A stretch of DNA of 64,000 nucleotides from Phascolarctos cinereus (taxonomy: Eukaryota > Chordata > Mammalia > Diprotodontia > Phascolarctidae). The first letter of the stretch is position 1, and every line of letters begins with the position of its first letter. This document shows positions 54,440-64,000 of the stretch, piece after piece. The DNA is taken from positions 1,456,501-1,520,500 of the forward strand of contig NW_018344286.1 of assembly GCF_002099425.1 (NCBI RefSeq), in the 5' to 3' direction. The notes under the pieces are model-generated. The model did not search any database. It was not told the origin of the DNA and saw nothing but the letters and a program-made list of their open reading frames with translations. The translations under genes were made by a program, and so were the position numbers.

Positions 54440-54950
54440 AAGGGCAGTCCCGGGAGATGTTTAATTTATTGATGGTCCTTGCCCCTACTGTACATTGGCG
54501 GCAGCTCTTGGGGCGTAATGGGTGAAACAGATGTTTGAAGAGGGAGAACCTCTTCATAACTTCCCTCTTCAAAAGCCGTTTTACAAGTACTTACTCGCAT
54601 GGGTTCCTATTCAGCACAGGAAACTGAGGTCATGGTGAAACATGAGGCCTGAGCAGAAGCCCGAACTCATGTGCACTGCAGCTGGGCTGACATCTTCGGA
54701 GCACGTTAGCAATTTATGAAACAGCCATAATTTTCAGCTTATGGACAAAGAAATAAAAGTGTTGACACCATTATTGTAACATCTGGGAAGGGAAAAATAT
54801 GAGGCTATTTCTGAGTGCTCAAATGGTACCCGAGGTATCAAGATTCTTTTATGTTTAATTGTATTCATTATCAGCAATAATTATTTCTAACATGAGCTGT
54901 TCCTTGCCATTTAATGGCAGCCTAAAAGGTTAAGACCCTACAACAGAGGC
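54440..54950. promoter_or_regulatory. Candidate conserved non-coding element
   Basis: Repeat-free, with homeodomain and MEF2/HOX-like motifs ('tgtttaatttattgatgg', 'acagccataattttcagc', 'tcagcaataattatttc', 'tgccatttaatggcag', the last a 16-bp imperfect palindrome). Its composition resembles developmental enhancers. Conservation is not shown here. Confidence 0.28.
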
Positions 54951-55545
54951 ATTTGTACATCATGATTTGTTGGGCCTACCCAGAGCCCTTAATTGGGAGG
55001 GCATGGGATTGTGTCTGAATGCTTGCTTTTCACAACTGTGGTTTGGCTGGCTTGAGCCTATCTCTGTGATTATGGCTATCAGAAGTGCTATTGCAGTGGA
55101 ATCATGGGAAATGATTTCCAGACTTGAATCATAAGCCAGGTTTCTGTCATCCCTGGGACAGGCCAAGGTGCTTCCTCTTTTTCTTCTCTCCATAGCTTCA
55201 GAAAGCAAACCCCCTAACTGAATAGGAAGATATTAAAAATTTGTAAGCAAAAGGCACCATTGAAAAATTCAGCTTAGTTTTAGGAACAAAATGCAGCTTC
55301 TCACAAAAAATCATACACACAGAAAAGAATTTATCCATGCTTGAAGTTATATGATGGCCCAAGTAATGGATTTCTTTGGTTTCCCAGTGCTTCCTGAAGG
55401 TAATTGGGGAACTCTGGGGATACCATCAGACTGTTGGCTTGGTTAACATGCTTGTCTACTTCTCTAGAGAATTTCTGTCTAGAGAGAAAACTCATTTGGG
55501 GAACTTGGGAGACCACTATGATGGCCCTCTAAATATCTACTACAA
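54951..55545. other. Unassigned sequence
   Basis: No repeat or gene recognised. Confidence 0.4.
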
Positions 55546-55549
55546 AGCA

Positions 55550-55935
55550 TATGGATGTGTGTGTATCAATGGAAAGGTGGGTGTGCATGTGTGTGTGATT
55601 GGGTATGTGTGTGTATGTTCATGTATATGTGAGTGTGTTTGTGTGAATGAGTGTGTATATACATGTGTATGTGCATGTGTGAGTGGTTATGTGCAAATGA
55701 GCACGAGTTTACGCATGTGCATGTATCTGTTAAGTGGGTATGCATGTGTCTTTGTGTGTACGTGGATATGCGAGTAGGCATGTGTGAATTACTATGTGTT
55801 TACATATGTGCGTTTATATGTGTGTCAGTATGTGTGTATCTGTGTAGGTATGAGAAAGTGCCTGTGTGAGTGCATCTATGTGTGACTGGATATACGTGCA
55901 CATGGATATATGTGGATATGACTGTGGATATGCAT
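55550..55935. repeat. Imperfect TG-rich tract
   Basis: About 385 bp of 'tgtgtg', 'gtatgtgtg' and 'catgtg' units, old and much interrupted. Cys/Val-rich frames through it are artefacts. Confidence 0.9.
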
Positions 55936-56190
55936 GTGTTTAAGAAGGGAACCATTTCTGCCTCTCACAATGACACAAGAAGGATGTTCTCTTGCTCTCT
56001 TAGATGTGCTGTTTCCAAACACCTTCACAAAAGCTTAGTTTATGGCAATCATAGAGGTGGCAGAGCCCCTGGAGGTGGCTTGGGCTCCCTCAGGCTGATC
56101 AAGAAGCCACTAGGGATCACAGCATTTCAAAGTGGACATCCAGGACTTGGTGATGACCTCCAGGGGAGGAGAGCCCATCCCCACTCCAGG
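55936..56190. other. Unassigned sequence
   Basis: No repeat or gene recognised; part of a 159-codon frame (55870-56349) that begins in the TG tract and has no domain. Confidence 0.35.
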
Positions 56191-56199
56191 AAGCCACTG

Positions 56200-56440
56200 C
56201 ACTTGGAGACAGTGCTACCTGGGCCTAGGCTTCTCCTGAAAGCAAACCAAGAGACCCCATTACTCTTAATTCTGCCCCTTCTGTTCTCAAATAGAGCAAG
56301 TCTGACCCCTCTTCCATCTGCCAGCCTTTTAAATGCTAGGAGACAATGATTGTGCACCACCTGTCCTTATTCTTCCCTTATATTTGATCTGATTTGCTTT
56401 GGTGGAGGGTATTTCCTCAATAGAAACCTTCAACATCAAC
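56200..56440 (+). mobile_element. Possible CR1/L3-type 3' UTR fragment
   Basis: 'caaatagagcaagtctgacccctcttccatctgccagccttttaaatgctaggagac' resembles the 'aatagaacaagtctaattcctcttccac...cagcccttcaaatatttgaagac' block of CR1/L3-like repeats. Divergence is high. Confidence 0.4.
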
Positions 56441-56589
56441 GGAATACCAGATCTGGCATGATAATCCGTCCAGCCATATTCTACTTGCCTCTTCTCTTTC
56501 TCTGGATGTTTGTTACTCCAGCCCTTTTTAAATGACTTGCAAAAAATAAAATCAGCAAACACAAATGGGAGCCTCCATTCCTTATCAGT

Positions 56590-56705
56590 TCATCAATGAA
56601 ACTTATAAACTCAATTAAGCACCTACTTTGTGGCCAAACCTGAGCCAGAAGACATGAGAAATAGAAACTTCTCATCGTATCCAATAACAACAGATCTCAC
56701 TAAGA
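56590..56705 (+). repeat. Interspersed repeat, 'gcacctactttgtggccaaac' copy
   Basis: 'ctcaattaagcacctactttgtggccaaacctgagcc' is a short, old copy of the family at 16775 and 22737. Confidence 0.45.
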
Positions 56706-56955
56706 AGATAATATTAACAGAACAAAAATGAAGAGATAATTTGCAGGCTTTTTCTCCCCGGCATTCAGAGTGGGAGGGAAGTGAGAACTTCCAGGACAAT
56801 AACGTCTTGTGCTTTCGTGCATTGTCATTTTCAACTGTGCTGAAAATAAAATTCTCTTTCAAATAGAAAAAAAAAAGTTCTGAGGAGGGTCAGAATTAAG
56901 GGAAGGGAGAGATCATCTCTCAGGGAGAGATAGAGTAAGTGTCACTTCCTGCCCC
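56706..56955. other. Unassigned sequence
   Basis: Includes a 10-A run near 56866-56875. No gene recognised. Confidence 0.35.
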
Positions 56956-57084
56956 CAACCATTTGTCAGCACTCTCCCTGTTGATGAGACCTTGTCTCTA
57001 CTTCATCATGGCTCTGACTGCAGCTGCCTAATGTGTATCTTCCAACTTCTTCAATTCCATGCCAGCAACACATGTTGCACTTCC

Positions 57085-57195
57085 AGAAGAGAAGCTAAGC
57101 TTGAGGACAGGGACTTTGGTTAGTCTTTTTTTTTTTTAATCACTAGCTCATCATGTATTGTGCACAGTCAGTACTTTACCAATATTTTATAAATT
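57085..57195 (+). mobile_element. L2-type LINE 3' end fragment
   Basis: 'gaagctaagcttgaggacagggactttgg' then 'gcacagtcagtactttaccaatattt' is a worn L2 terminus. Confidence 0.55.
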
Positions 57196-57269
57196 ATGGA
57201 ACTGAAAGGAGCTAACCTGAATCAGTGTAGATTGGAGCATGAGGAGGGGGAAAGCTGACTTTTCTCTGG

Positions 57270-57340
57270 GTGTTTTTCATCAGTCAATAAGCATGTTAAG
57301 CACCAACTCTGGGCCAAGAACTTTGTTAGGTGGCCTTGAA
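57270..57340 (+). repeat. Interspersed repeat, 'gcaccaactctgggccaagaac' copy
   Basis: Short block 'tcagtcaataagcatgttaagcaccaactctgggccaagaact', cut off after about 70 bp. Confidence 0.5.
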
Positions 57341-57397
57341 AGGTGCTCTTATAAAAGTGTTGTTGTTGTTGTATTAAATTTTGTTACTATGATAGAT

Positions 57398-57535
57398 TAG
57401 CTTAAATTATTAGATTGTGAACTCCTTGAGGCCAAGAATTATCTTTCACCCTTTCTGTTCCCCCAGCACTCAGCACAGTTCATGGCATTGAGTAGGCACT
57501 TGATAAATATTAATGACTGACAGACTGAAATAAAT
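57398..57535 (+). mobile_element. L2-type LINE 3' terminus
   Basis: 'ttagattgtgaactccttgaggccaagaattatctttc' and 'cccccagcactcagcacagttcatggcattgagtaggcacttgataaatattaatgactgac' form a well-preserved L2 3' end. Confidence 0.88.
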
Positions 57536-58845
57536 TTTACTGCTGTCTTCTCTTTTTAGATCACCTACACTCCCTACTCCTACCAGAGAACCATATCTCA
57601 TAATAAAAGACTCGAAAATAGGCCTAATATTTTGAAGTCCTGAAAAGCCAATAAACATATTGAAAAAGTCTGAAGTGACATGCAACATTCCATATTCATA
57701 AACTCTGACATCAGCCAACGATGGGGGGAGAGGTATCTTTTCTTAGTTTCTCTTTGGACCAAAGCTCGACCATTATAATTGAAAACATTCAGTTTCTACT
57801 GTTTTATAATTGTTCTTATTTCCATTTACATTTTTGTGCTCACTACAAATGTACCTCATATAAGCTCTGGGAGTCTTTATCCCAACTCCCACCCTCTCTG
57901 GCTAATTGAGTTCTCAGAACAAGACTACATATTCCACTCAAATACCTGGGGATTTCTCCAAGAGGCTGGAGAATATTTATAATGCTATCCAGCTCAAACC
58001 CCAATTCCGGTGTGATTTCTCTAAAATCAGTCACCAGTTATATTTAGTATCTCCTCGGTCATTAATTGACCCAATGATGAGTGCTCCAGAATCATTTAAA
58101 CAATTAACATTAGATTCACAAAAGTGTATTTCCTAAGAAGATAGAGCAGGAACAGTAGAGATAACACATCACCCAAAACCAGGGGTCACCATCTCCCCTA
58201 TACCACATTGGTCCTTAGGGAGAATGGGTATAAATATAAAGAAGATGCTACAAATCATTTGCCCCACCAAATTCACTTCTGAATGCAGCATGGCCAAGGG
58301 ACAAAGTCACTTCAGAAAATGGCTTCTCTTCTACTAAATCAAAGTCATTGAAGGGCTGCATCTGGCAGGTCACTGTTTGCTGGGCTCAACTCCCAGAAAT
58401 TTTCAGTATAGATTTCAGTTTCTGCTCCTGTAGCAGCTCACAGTTCTAGACTTCCAAAACTTCCAAGGTTGCCAATAGGTCTGATTCTACTTCACCAAAG
58501 AATAGAAAAGTATAGATACAGGAGAAACAAGCTACATCAGGGTAAGAGCTCTCAGGTCAGCAGCTTGGGTGAAAAGGGGGGTCAGGGCCCTTTCTTCACA
58601 TGGAATATTTGGTTCACTTGAACATAACCAGGAAACAGAGACAGCTTGATTCATGCCCTTGGACATCTTTGTTATGTACCCTCAGTGTTGGCTGAACAGC
58701 CAATGGAAAGGACTTCTTCTCCATGAAATAAGTGAACAGGAAACAGGTAGAGAATGCCTATGCACTTCTGGAATCAGTGAGCTGGACCCCTCCATTTCCT
58801 AGAATCAGGCACTTGCAGAAGCTTCTCCCTCAGAGCCTCGACTGG
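57536..58845. other. Unassigned sequence
   Basis: No repeat, exon or RNA gene recognised. Overlapping 60-76 codon frames at 57721-58136 have no domains. Confidence 0.4.
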
Positions 58846-58849
58846 CCCC

Positions 58850-59400
58850 TTTCCCATTCCATGTACAACAGTTTCCTACATCTGTTGACTTCACTTGGCA
58901 TCAGCTCCTATAAGTCTTTCATGCTTCTCTAGAGGTATAATGCTCTTCTTTTCTTATGACAAAATTCCATTACATTTGTGCAAAATAATTTGTTTAACCA
59001 TTCCCCCAATTGATGGACATCCATCTATACTTTCAGTTCTTTGCTATCACATAAGTGCTATTATAATTATACAATAATTATTGTGGGGGGGGGTCTTTGT
59101 TGTTGTTGTTGTTTTCAGTGACCTCCTTTGGATACGTGCCTAATAGTGAAATCTCTTTGTCAAAGGGAATGGATATTTTACTCAATTTCCTTGAAGAATT
59201 CCAAACTGTTTGTACTAAATCACAGCTTCAACACAATATGCCACCAGCGTGCCTACCTTCCCACACCGCCTCCAGCATAGACTATGCCTTTTTTTTTGTT
59301 TTTTTTGCCACTTTATTGAGTATGAGGTAAAACCTTTTTTGTTCTTATATTGCATTTCTTTTATTATTAGTGATTTCTCATATGTTAGGGACTGAGTTTT
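58850..59400 (-). mobile_element. 5'-truncated L1 3' end, minus strand
   Basis: On the minus strand it runs from the cysteine-rich end of ORF2 ('RHSLCWRRCGKVGTL' in the frame 59215-59424, human 'NNRCWRGCGEIGTL') to the 3' UTR at 58850. A G-run and (TTG)n insertion sits at 59084-59115. Confidence 0.82.
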
Positions 59401-59565
59401 TTCTCCACTTTGTGACTCTTCCAACCCCTAGCCCAGACCTCTATGCATTTTAAGTGTGTGTGAGAGTGGGGCAGTGGGGAGAGAACAAAAAGAGGGAAGG
59501 AGGAAATAAAACTTAGGTAAGATCATATAACTAGTTATTGTTGGAACCAGAACTGTAACCAAGGT
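59401..59565. other. Unassigned sequence
   Basis: A purine-rich stretch at 59460-59510; otherwise nothing recognised. Confidence 0.35.
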
Positions 59566-59569
59566 CACA

Positions 59570-59710
59570 GCATTAGAAGACTCAGGTCTGAAGGGCTCTT
59601 AAAGGCTGAATTAAACACCTTCATTTTACAGGTGAGAAAACATACCCCTGGACACGTGATGTGACTTAGCCAAGGTGACAAAGGCAGGAAGCAGCAGTGA
59701 GTAGATAACT
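59570..59710 (+). repeat. MIR fragment
   Basis: 'cttcattttacaggtgagaaaacat', 'gtgatgtgacttagccaaggtgac' and 'aggcaggaagcagcagtgag' follow MIR order. Confidence 0.65.
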
Positions 59711-60284
59711 GGACCCTCTGTCTTCAGTCCAAGACCCCTCTGCCTTTCCATGTCCACACCCCTGAGGGCCCCTAAGGATTCTGAGTTTTCCAGAGCTGAG
59801 GCTGAGAGGCCCTCGTATTTCCTTCTCTGCCAGTGGACCTGAAGAATGGGAGGACAGTGGGATGACTCCCTTCTGCCAGTGGATGAGGGCTCTGTCAGTG
59901 GGTAGTGCTCCTCTTTGTTCTGCCCACCACAGCAAATTCAGGTCAGATAATTAGCACTCATTTTTATTCCGTATGCTTTCTGAATTCTACAGTACGATGA
60001 GTAGGAGGCAAAACTTCGGAAACCTTCCATGAGATTGCTGTTGCCGTGGCAACCCCTCCCTTGGAATTCTCCTGCTTATTCCCAGGCAGTTAACAGCAGG
60101 AGAGGATCCAAGCCCAGGATCTGAAAGAGTGTGTCTATCCTACCAGTAGGACAGTCAGGCCCAGAGGTCATCGTGGACAGTGGGTCCCATGTGTCCCATG
60201 CTGGGTGTCAATGGTGGGAAGGGGGAGGACATGGGGTCCACTGTGGGCATGTTGTTTGCAGAGGGGAGAAAGCAAAAACATTTC
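59711..60284. other. Unassigned G+C-richer sequence holding the X-box
   Basis: No repeat recognised. It contains the RFX site below and is one of the few repeat-free, moderately G+C-rich stretches of the window. Confidence 0.4.
60040..60053. promoter_or_regulatory. Palindromic RFX-family X-box
   Basis: GTTGCCGTGGCAAC consists of two perfect inverted half-sites (GTTGCC / GGCAAC) with a 2-bp centre, the optimal RFX1-3 dimer site (GTTGCCATGGCAAC) apart from one central base. RFX sites are typical of ciliary gene promoters and neural enhancers. Occupancy is inferred. Confidence 0.6.
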
Positions 60285-60289
60285 ACAAA

Positions 60290-60292
60290 AAT

Positions 60293-60326
<34 letters not shown>

Positions 60327-60350
60327 CAGAGGAAGAGGGAGGGAGAGAGA
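60290..60350. repeat. (GAGA)/(GACAGA)n simple repeat
   Basis: 'gagagagagagacagagacagagac' and similar purine units. Confidence 0.93.
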
Positions 60351-60780
60351 GTATCAAATGGTTCCAACTGTCATTGCTGTGTGATAAATTGGCACAAATC
60401 AATAAGACAACTGGTAGGTGACTTTATAAACCGAAAATCACCGCACCACTGTGAATTATGAAGATGAAGAAGATGGTCTGCTATGTAGACTATCGGAATT
60501 CAGAGGGAATGTCTTTGATCCAAACACCTAAACTTCCCTCCTTGAATTCTAGTGCATTTTATGCCTCCCCCCCACCCCGGAGGGTATATCCCCAGGAACC
60601 TCTCATCTCTGACCAGGATAGCTTAACATGCCCTTGTCTGGAGTGACCTGTCCCAGTGTCTCTTTCTTCAGTCTCCGAACCCAGAGGACTTTCATCGCTC
60701 ACTTTCAAAGCTCTGCTGGCTGAAGAATAACAGACCCAAGGCGGGCAAAGCCAAGGAGACATTGTCTTCTTCCAGGCTCA
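60351..60780. other. Unassigned sequence
   Basis: No repeat or gene recognised. Confidence 0.4.
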
Positions 60781-60784
60781 GGAA

Positions 60785-60975
60785 CTTACTCAATTGGTGT
60801 GACTCTGGGCATGTCATTTAATCTTGCCTGTCTCAGTTTCCTCATCTGTAAATGGGGATAATAATACCACCAGTCTTCCAGGGCTGTTGTAAGGCTAAAA
60901 TGAGAGAATATATGCAAAGTGTTTTACCAAGCTTGAAGTGCTGTGTAGATGTAATGTTGTTGTTGTTGTTGTTAG
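60785..60975 (+). repeat. CORE-SINE (MAR1/MON-like) with (TTG)n tail
   Basis: 'ggtgtgactctgggcatgtcatttaatc', 'ctcagtttcctcatctgtaaatggggataataat', 'gggctgttgtaaggctaaaatgagag' and 'gcaaagtgttttaccaagcttgaagtgctgtgtagatg' lead into 'ttgttgttgttgttg'. The tRNA-like head is missing. Confidence 0.88.
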
Positions 60976-62315
60976 TGATAGCCAGTGTGGGCCCTAGGAA
61001 ATATTGCTCTTTGCAAACAGCCACGCTATGGCAGAAAGAGCTGCCGGGATCCGGCACCAACCATGTGTCTGGAAGGCTTAGCCAAGAACATTCTGCTATG
61101 GGATTAGGTAATACCAGCCACTGGAGTTTGGGGTTTGGCCCAGCACGAAGCGTTTGATTTATGTTTATTTCCTCTCCACCCGTGAATTTCCCCTCTCAAC
61201 AAGTCAGGAAGACATGAATCTGCCTGGCTCACTCATGCCACATGGCAAGGCTGAGGAAAGCTCACAGATTTCCAGGGTGACCTTGGGACCTTCATTGCTT
61301 AGGGGAATACACGTGTAATATGCAAATGATGAATTAAATTTTCCTAGGGGGAATTGTCCAAAAAATATATGTGACTAACCTTGTTTAAACAAAATGCTTC
61401 CACCAAGACAAGTTTTAAAGGCAAGTATTTCAGCTGTGACCTCTCAGCAGGGGGCTGGGGGCAGGGAGCCTGCCTGCAGTGCAGGGATGGAGGCAGGAAA
61501 GAAGGAAGGGTCTGGGGAAGAAACATCTCACAGTCTGAACAGGGAAGGGAATGCCTCCATAAGGAAAGTCAGTCAAGTCAGCCTCCAGGACAGGGACTCC
61601 CCAGGTACCTTACCCTGGGGTGTTCTGGATTCTGTCTGTGATTCATGGAGAAATCAGAGAAAAAGAACAGGATGGCCAGTCTCAGAAGCCATGGGGTGGC
61701 TATGATCATTTTTTTACTTGCTGTCAAATCAGGTAACCCTAGAATTTTACAACAGAAGATAATATATATCAGCTTGTATTTGAAAGGCAATTGACTCCTT
61801 GATTTGAAGATTTCTCTCTGCCCCCCCATGCTTGATTCTATAAGGACTCATTCACAAACACACAACAGTGACATATATTGGGCATAAATTAGAAGGGGGA
61901 ATGTCTTAAAAGCACCTCCCTTATACCCTCAGAAGAGTGGAGGACTGTGCCCATAGCTTCACTTGCCTTATCAAACCTGGCTTCTTTGTCACTTAATTAT
62001 TTTCCTTTGTTACAAGGGAAGGATCACTAGGTGACTGTTGTTACATTTGGAAATAGTGATATGAAAGCAAAAGTTGTCAATAAAAACATTGATTTTAAAA
62101 TATGTCACATCAACTGAAGATCAAATTGACCAACTTGATCCATTTCAGGATGTCTCTGGAGATTATTTCAGCTATTCTTTCATATTAGGGTTGGAATGTG
62201 AAAAGGAGGAATTCAAATCAGAAGAGAAGATTGTCATTCAGAAATTATAATAAAGGCCATGATTACTCACTAGGATATATGAAGAAAAAAGTTAAACTTT
62301 TTATTTTTTTTACTT
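60976..62315. other. Unassigned sequence
   Basis: No repeat recognised. 61310-61440 and 62030-62240 are A+T-rich, repeat-free and could be conserved elements. The overlapping frames at 61381-61705 have no domains. Confidence 0.4.
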
Positions 62316-62318
62316 GAA

Positions 62319-62319
<1 letters not shown>

Positions 62320-62363
<44 letters not shown>
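62320..62363. repeat. (TG)n microsatellite
   Basis: About 21 uninterrupted TG units. Confidence 0.97.
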
Positions 62364-62366
<3 letters not shown>

Positions 62367-63240
62367 AAAATCCTAAGGAATATCATTCCATGCTAAGGCA
62401 ATCAGACACTTACTAAAAGATATTCCTGGGTCTACTATTTTTATCCCCCATTTGCCTTCCTCTACTCTCATCTCCTTGCACAGGGAGAAGCTGCCAGAAA
62501 CCATCCCAGATCAGAGTTGCCTCCAACATGGCTCAGGGCCCAGCCAGTGGCAAGGTCCTACCGTCTACCTATGGCTCTATGGCATCATTCCCATTGGAGG
62601 GGGAGGCCTTTCTGGGCCTGGAAAAGAGTACACTGGGGCAGCCAAAGCTACTTTCTAAGAAATGCCTTATAACTAGTAAACTGCTAATGGGAGTTCATAG
62701 AAAAACAGTAGGTATTTGAAAAACAAGTCCCCATGTTTTGATCATGAGACCATCAGAGCCTCCATCTACCTACTCATTATTAAACTGAGTTGAAAATAAG
62801 GCTGTGGACTTTGGCAGTGAGCCGGGCACTTCCACTTCTCACTGGAGTTTTAGAGAAAAGGAAAGGTAAGACAGGACCTTGAAATAACCCAGAGAGGAGT
62901 AGATGGCCTGCCAAGGAAAGCAGAATCTCTCATCCAGTGCAGCCTCTGCCAGGGCAGTCATTAAGGGTGTATTAATGCAGCAGCTCCTGAAGTGACATCA
63001 TTTTACAAAGGAGAGTTAGGCATGGGGTTGTTTGTCTTTGTCCCAGGAAGACCATCCTAGCTAGGGTGAACTGGGAAGCTTAGAACAACATTTCAGTCTG
63101 GCTCAATGACAACTTACAACCTCATATTTGTTGGTAAATGCTGAAGTTACTAAGACACACTTAAGCACCCACCCCCACACACACACACATACACACAAAC
63201 ATGTCCAATATGCCTCTGTCCCAGCTTGCCACATGTGCCA
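62364..63240. other. Unassigned sequence with an acceptor/ATG-like segment
   Basis: 'catctccttgcacag' (ending 62483) is acceptor-like, and 'caacATGGctc' at 62528 has a good Kozak context for a 63-codon frame with no known domain. CA-rich sequence lies at 63172-63200. No repeat recognised. Confidence 0.35.
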
Positions 63241-63244
63241 TCTA

Positions 63245-63535
63245 GGGGAGCTCACATGGTGAAGTGGAAAGAATGTGAGATTTGGAGTCAGAGGACCAGG
63301 GATTGAATCCAGGCTCTGCCTTTTACTGACTCAGGTTTTGGGCAAATCACAGCTCTTATCTTGGACTCAGTTTCAAGCTCTGCAAAATCAAAACCTTTGA
63401 CTTAAAAGTCATCTGTTCCAAACTGCTCATTTTCCAAAAGAGCAAGCTGAGGCCCAGAGATGTTTGGTGATTAGCCAAGGTCACCCATGTAGTAGGTGTA
63501 AGAGTCAGGATATGAACCCAAGACTTCACATTTCC
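63245..63535 (+). repeat. MIR/MIR3-type SINE
   Basis: 'gtggaaagaatgtgagatttggagtcagagg', 'gggattgaatccaggctctgcc', 'gggcaaatcacagctctta', 'aagagcaagctgaggcccagagatg', 'gattagccaaggtcacccatgtagtag' and 'gatatgaacccaagacttc' occur in order. It may be two abutting old copies. Confidence 0.75.
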
Positions 63536-64000
63536 AGCATGTTTTTCATCTAGATTAAGATGGTGCTGTCCAACACTGAATCCAGTGACTAGCTGACAGA
63601 TATGCTCTTCTCCCATTCCACAGGACATACTCTGTAGGAAAGCACCCTGCCAAACATAGTGATGTCAGCAAGATTTGGCCAAAGAGTTACAAGGAGACAT
63701 TTTCCATCTGGTAACATAAGCTCAACTTCTGAATTTCCTGGGACAAGCATTGCTTTTAATCATCATTAAGTTCTTATCCTGTCCAGTCCTTGTGAAACAA
63801 GAGAAGTGTCTATTAGCCCTTTCATTATCCACTCCCACTGCTGCCAGCTCATAATTTGGTTCTCATACAGTTCATTTTTCATCTGAAATTGTCAAAGATT
63901 TGCTTAAACCATCGATTGCAGAGATCCACATTCAACTGAGCCTCGTCTAGCTTTAAATATACCATTAATGTTGCTAAAATACGTTTTCTTTAACCTATAA
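63536..64000. other. Unassigned sequence to window end
   Basis: No repeat recognised. The last 140 bases are A+T-rich with ATTA-type cores and could start a conserved element cut by the window. Confidence 0.35.

Noticed and set aside
55870-56349. 159-codon plus-strand frame
   Set aside because: It starts in the TG-rich tract and ends in a likely CR1/L3 remnant; no domain.
1-64000. CRISPR arrays, prokaryotic operons or plasmid features
   Set aside because: No regularly spaced direct repeats, ribosome-binding sites or dense coding exist. The repeat content is mammalian.

Overview
This window looks like a gene-poor, A+T-rich stretch of a marsupial nuclear genome, either an intergenic desert or a large intron. 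The diagnosis rests on its interspersed repeats. These include L1 LINEs whose ORF1 and ORF2 are separated by a long G+A-rich spacer, and a half-L1 (HAL1) carrying ORF1 but no ORF2. They also include tRNA-headed SINEs (core 'ggcagctaggtgg...agttcaaat') with or without a BovB/RTE-type tail, CORE-SINEs of the MIR/MAR1 kind, and many old L2/CR1 3' ends. No species can be named from the sequence alone, and no complete protein-coding gene was recognised. Nearly all open frames over 60 codons fall in repeats, microsatellites or chance sequence.

Layout. 1-5.5 kb: mostly single-copy sequence with MIR-type fragments and one arm of a ~97-bp inverted duplication. 5.5-8.4 kb: a HAL1 flanked by perfect 17-bp target-site duplications, with two tandem L1-type 3' ends. 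8.4-14.6 kb: L2 pieces, CORE-SINEs, a long AGC/AGT microsatellite, a 20-bp perfect hairpin and an exon-like Ig-type segment at 13.6 kb. 14.65-15.42 kb: a Tigger/pogo-like DNA transposon with TA duplications. 15.4-18.4 kb: TG-rich repeats and two copies of a repeat sharing one 3' terminus. 18.6-21.8 kb: a minus-strand L1 lacking its RT segment and its 3' end. 21.8-30.5 kb: mostly unassigned sequence, with a conserved-element candidate at 24.1-24.7 kb and a (GAA/TTC)40 tract. 31.0-34.7 kb: a plus-strand L1 with most of ORF2 missing and another L1 nested inside it. 34.8-44 kb: microsatellites, L2, SINEs and unassigned A+T-rich DNA. 44.1-45.9 and 46.5-52.1 kb: two minus-strand L1s, the second near full length. 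52.5-53.5 kb: an L2/CR1 LINE interrupted by a SINE with 13-bp duplications. 53.5-64 kb: mostly unassigned, with L2 and L1 ends, a CORE-SINE and a perfect palindromic RFX X-box at 60.04 kb.

The open questions of most interest are the chimeric HAL1 tail, the inverted ~97-bp duplication, the X-box, CTCF-like cores in the SINEs, and a few exon-like segments that need RNA or cross-species evidence. I found no new multi-gene system here.
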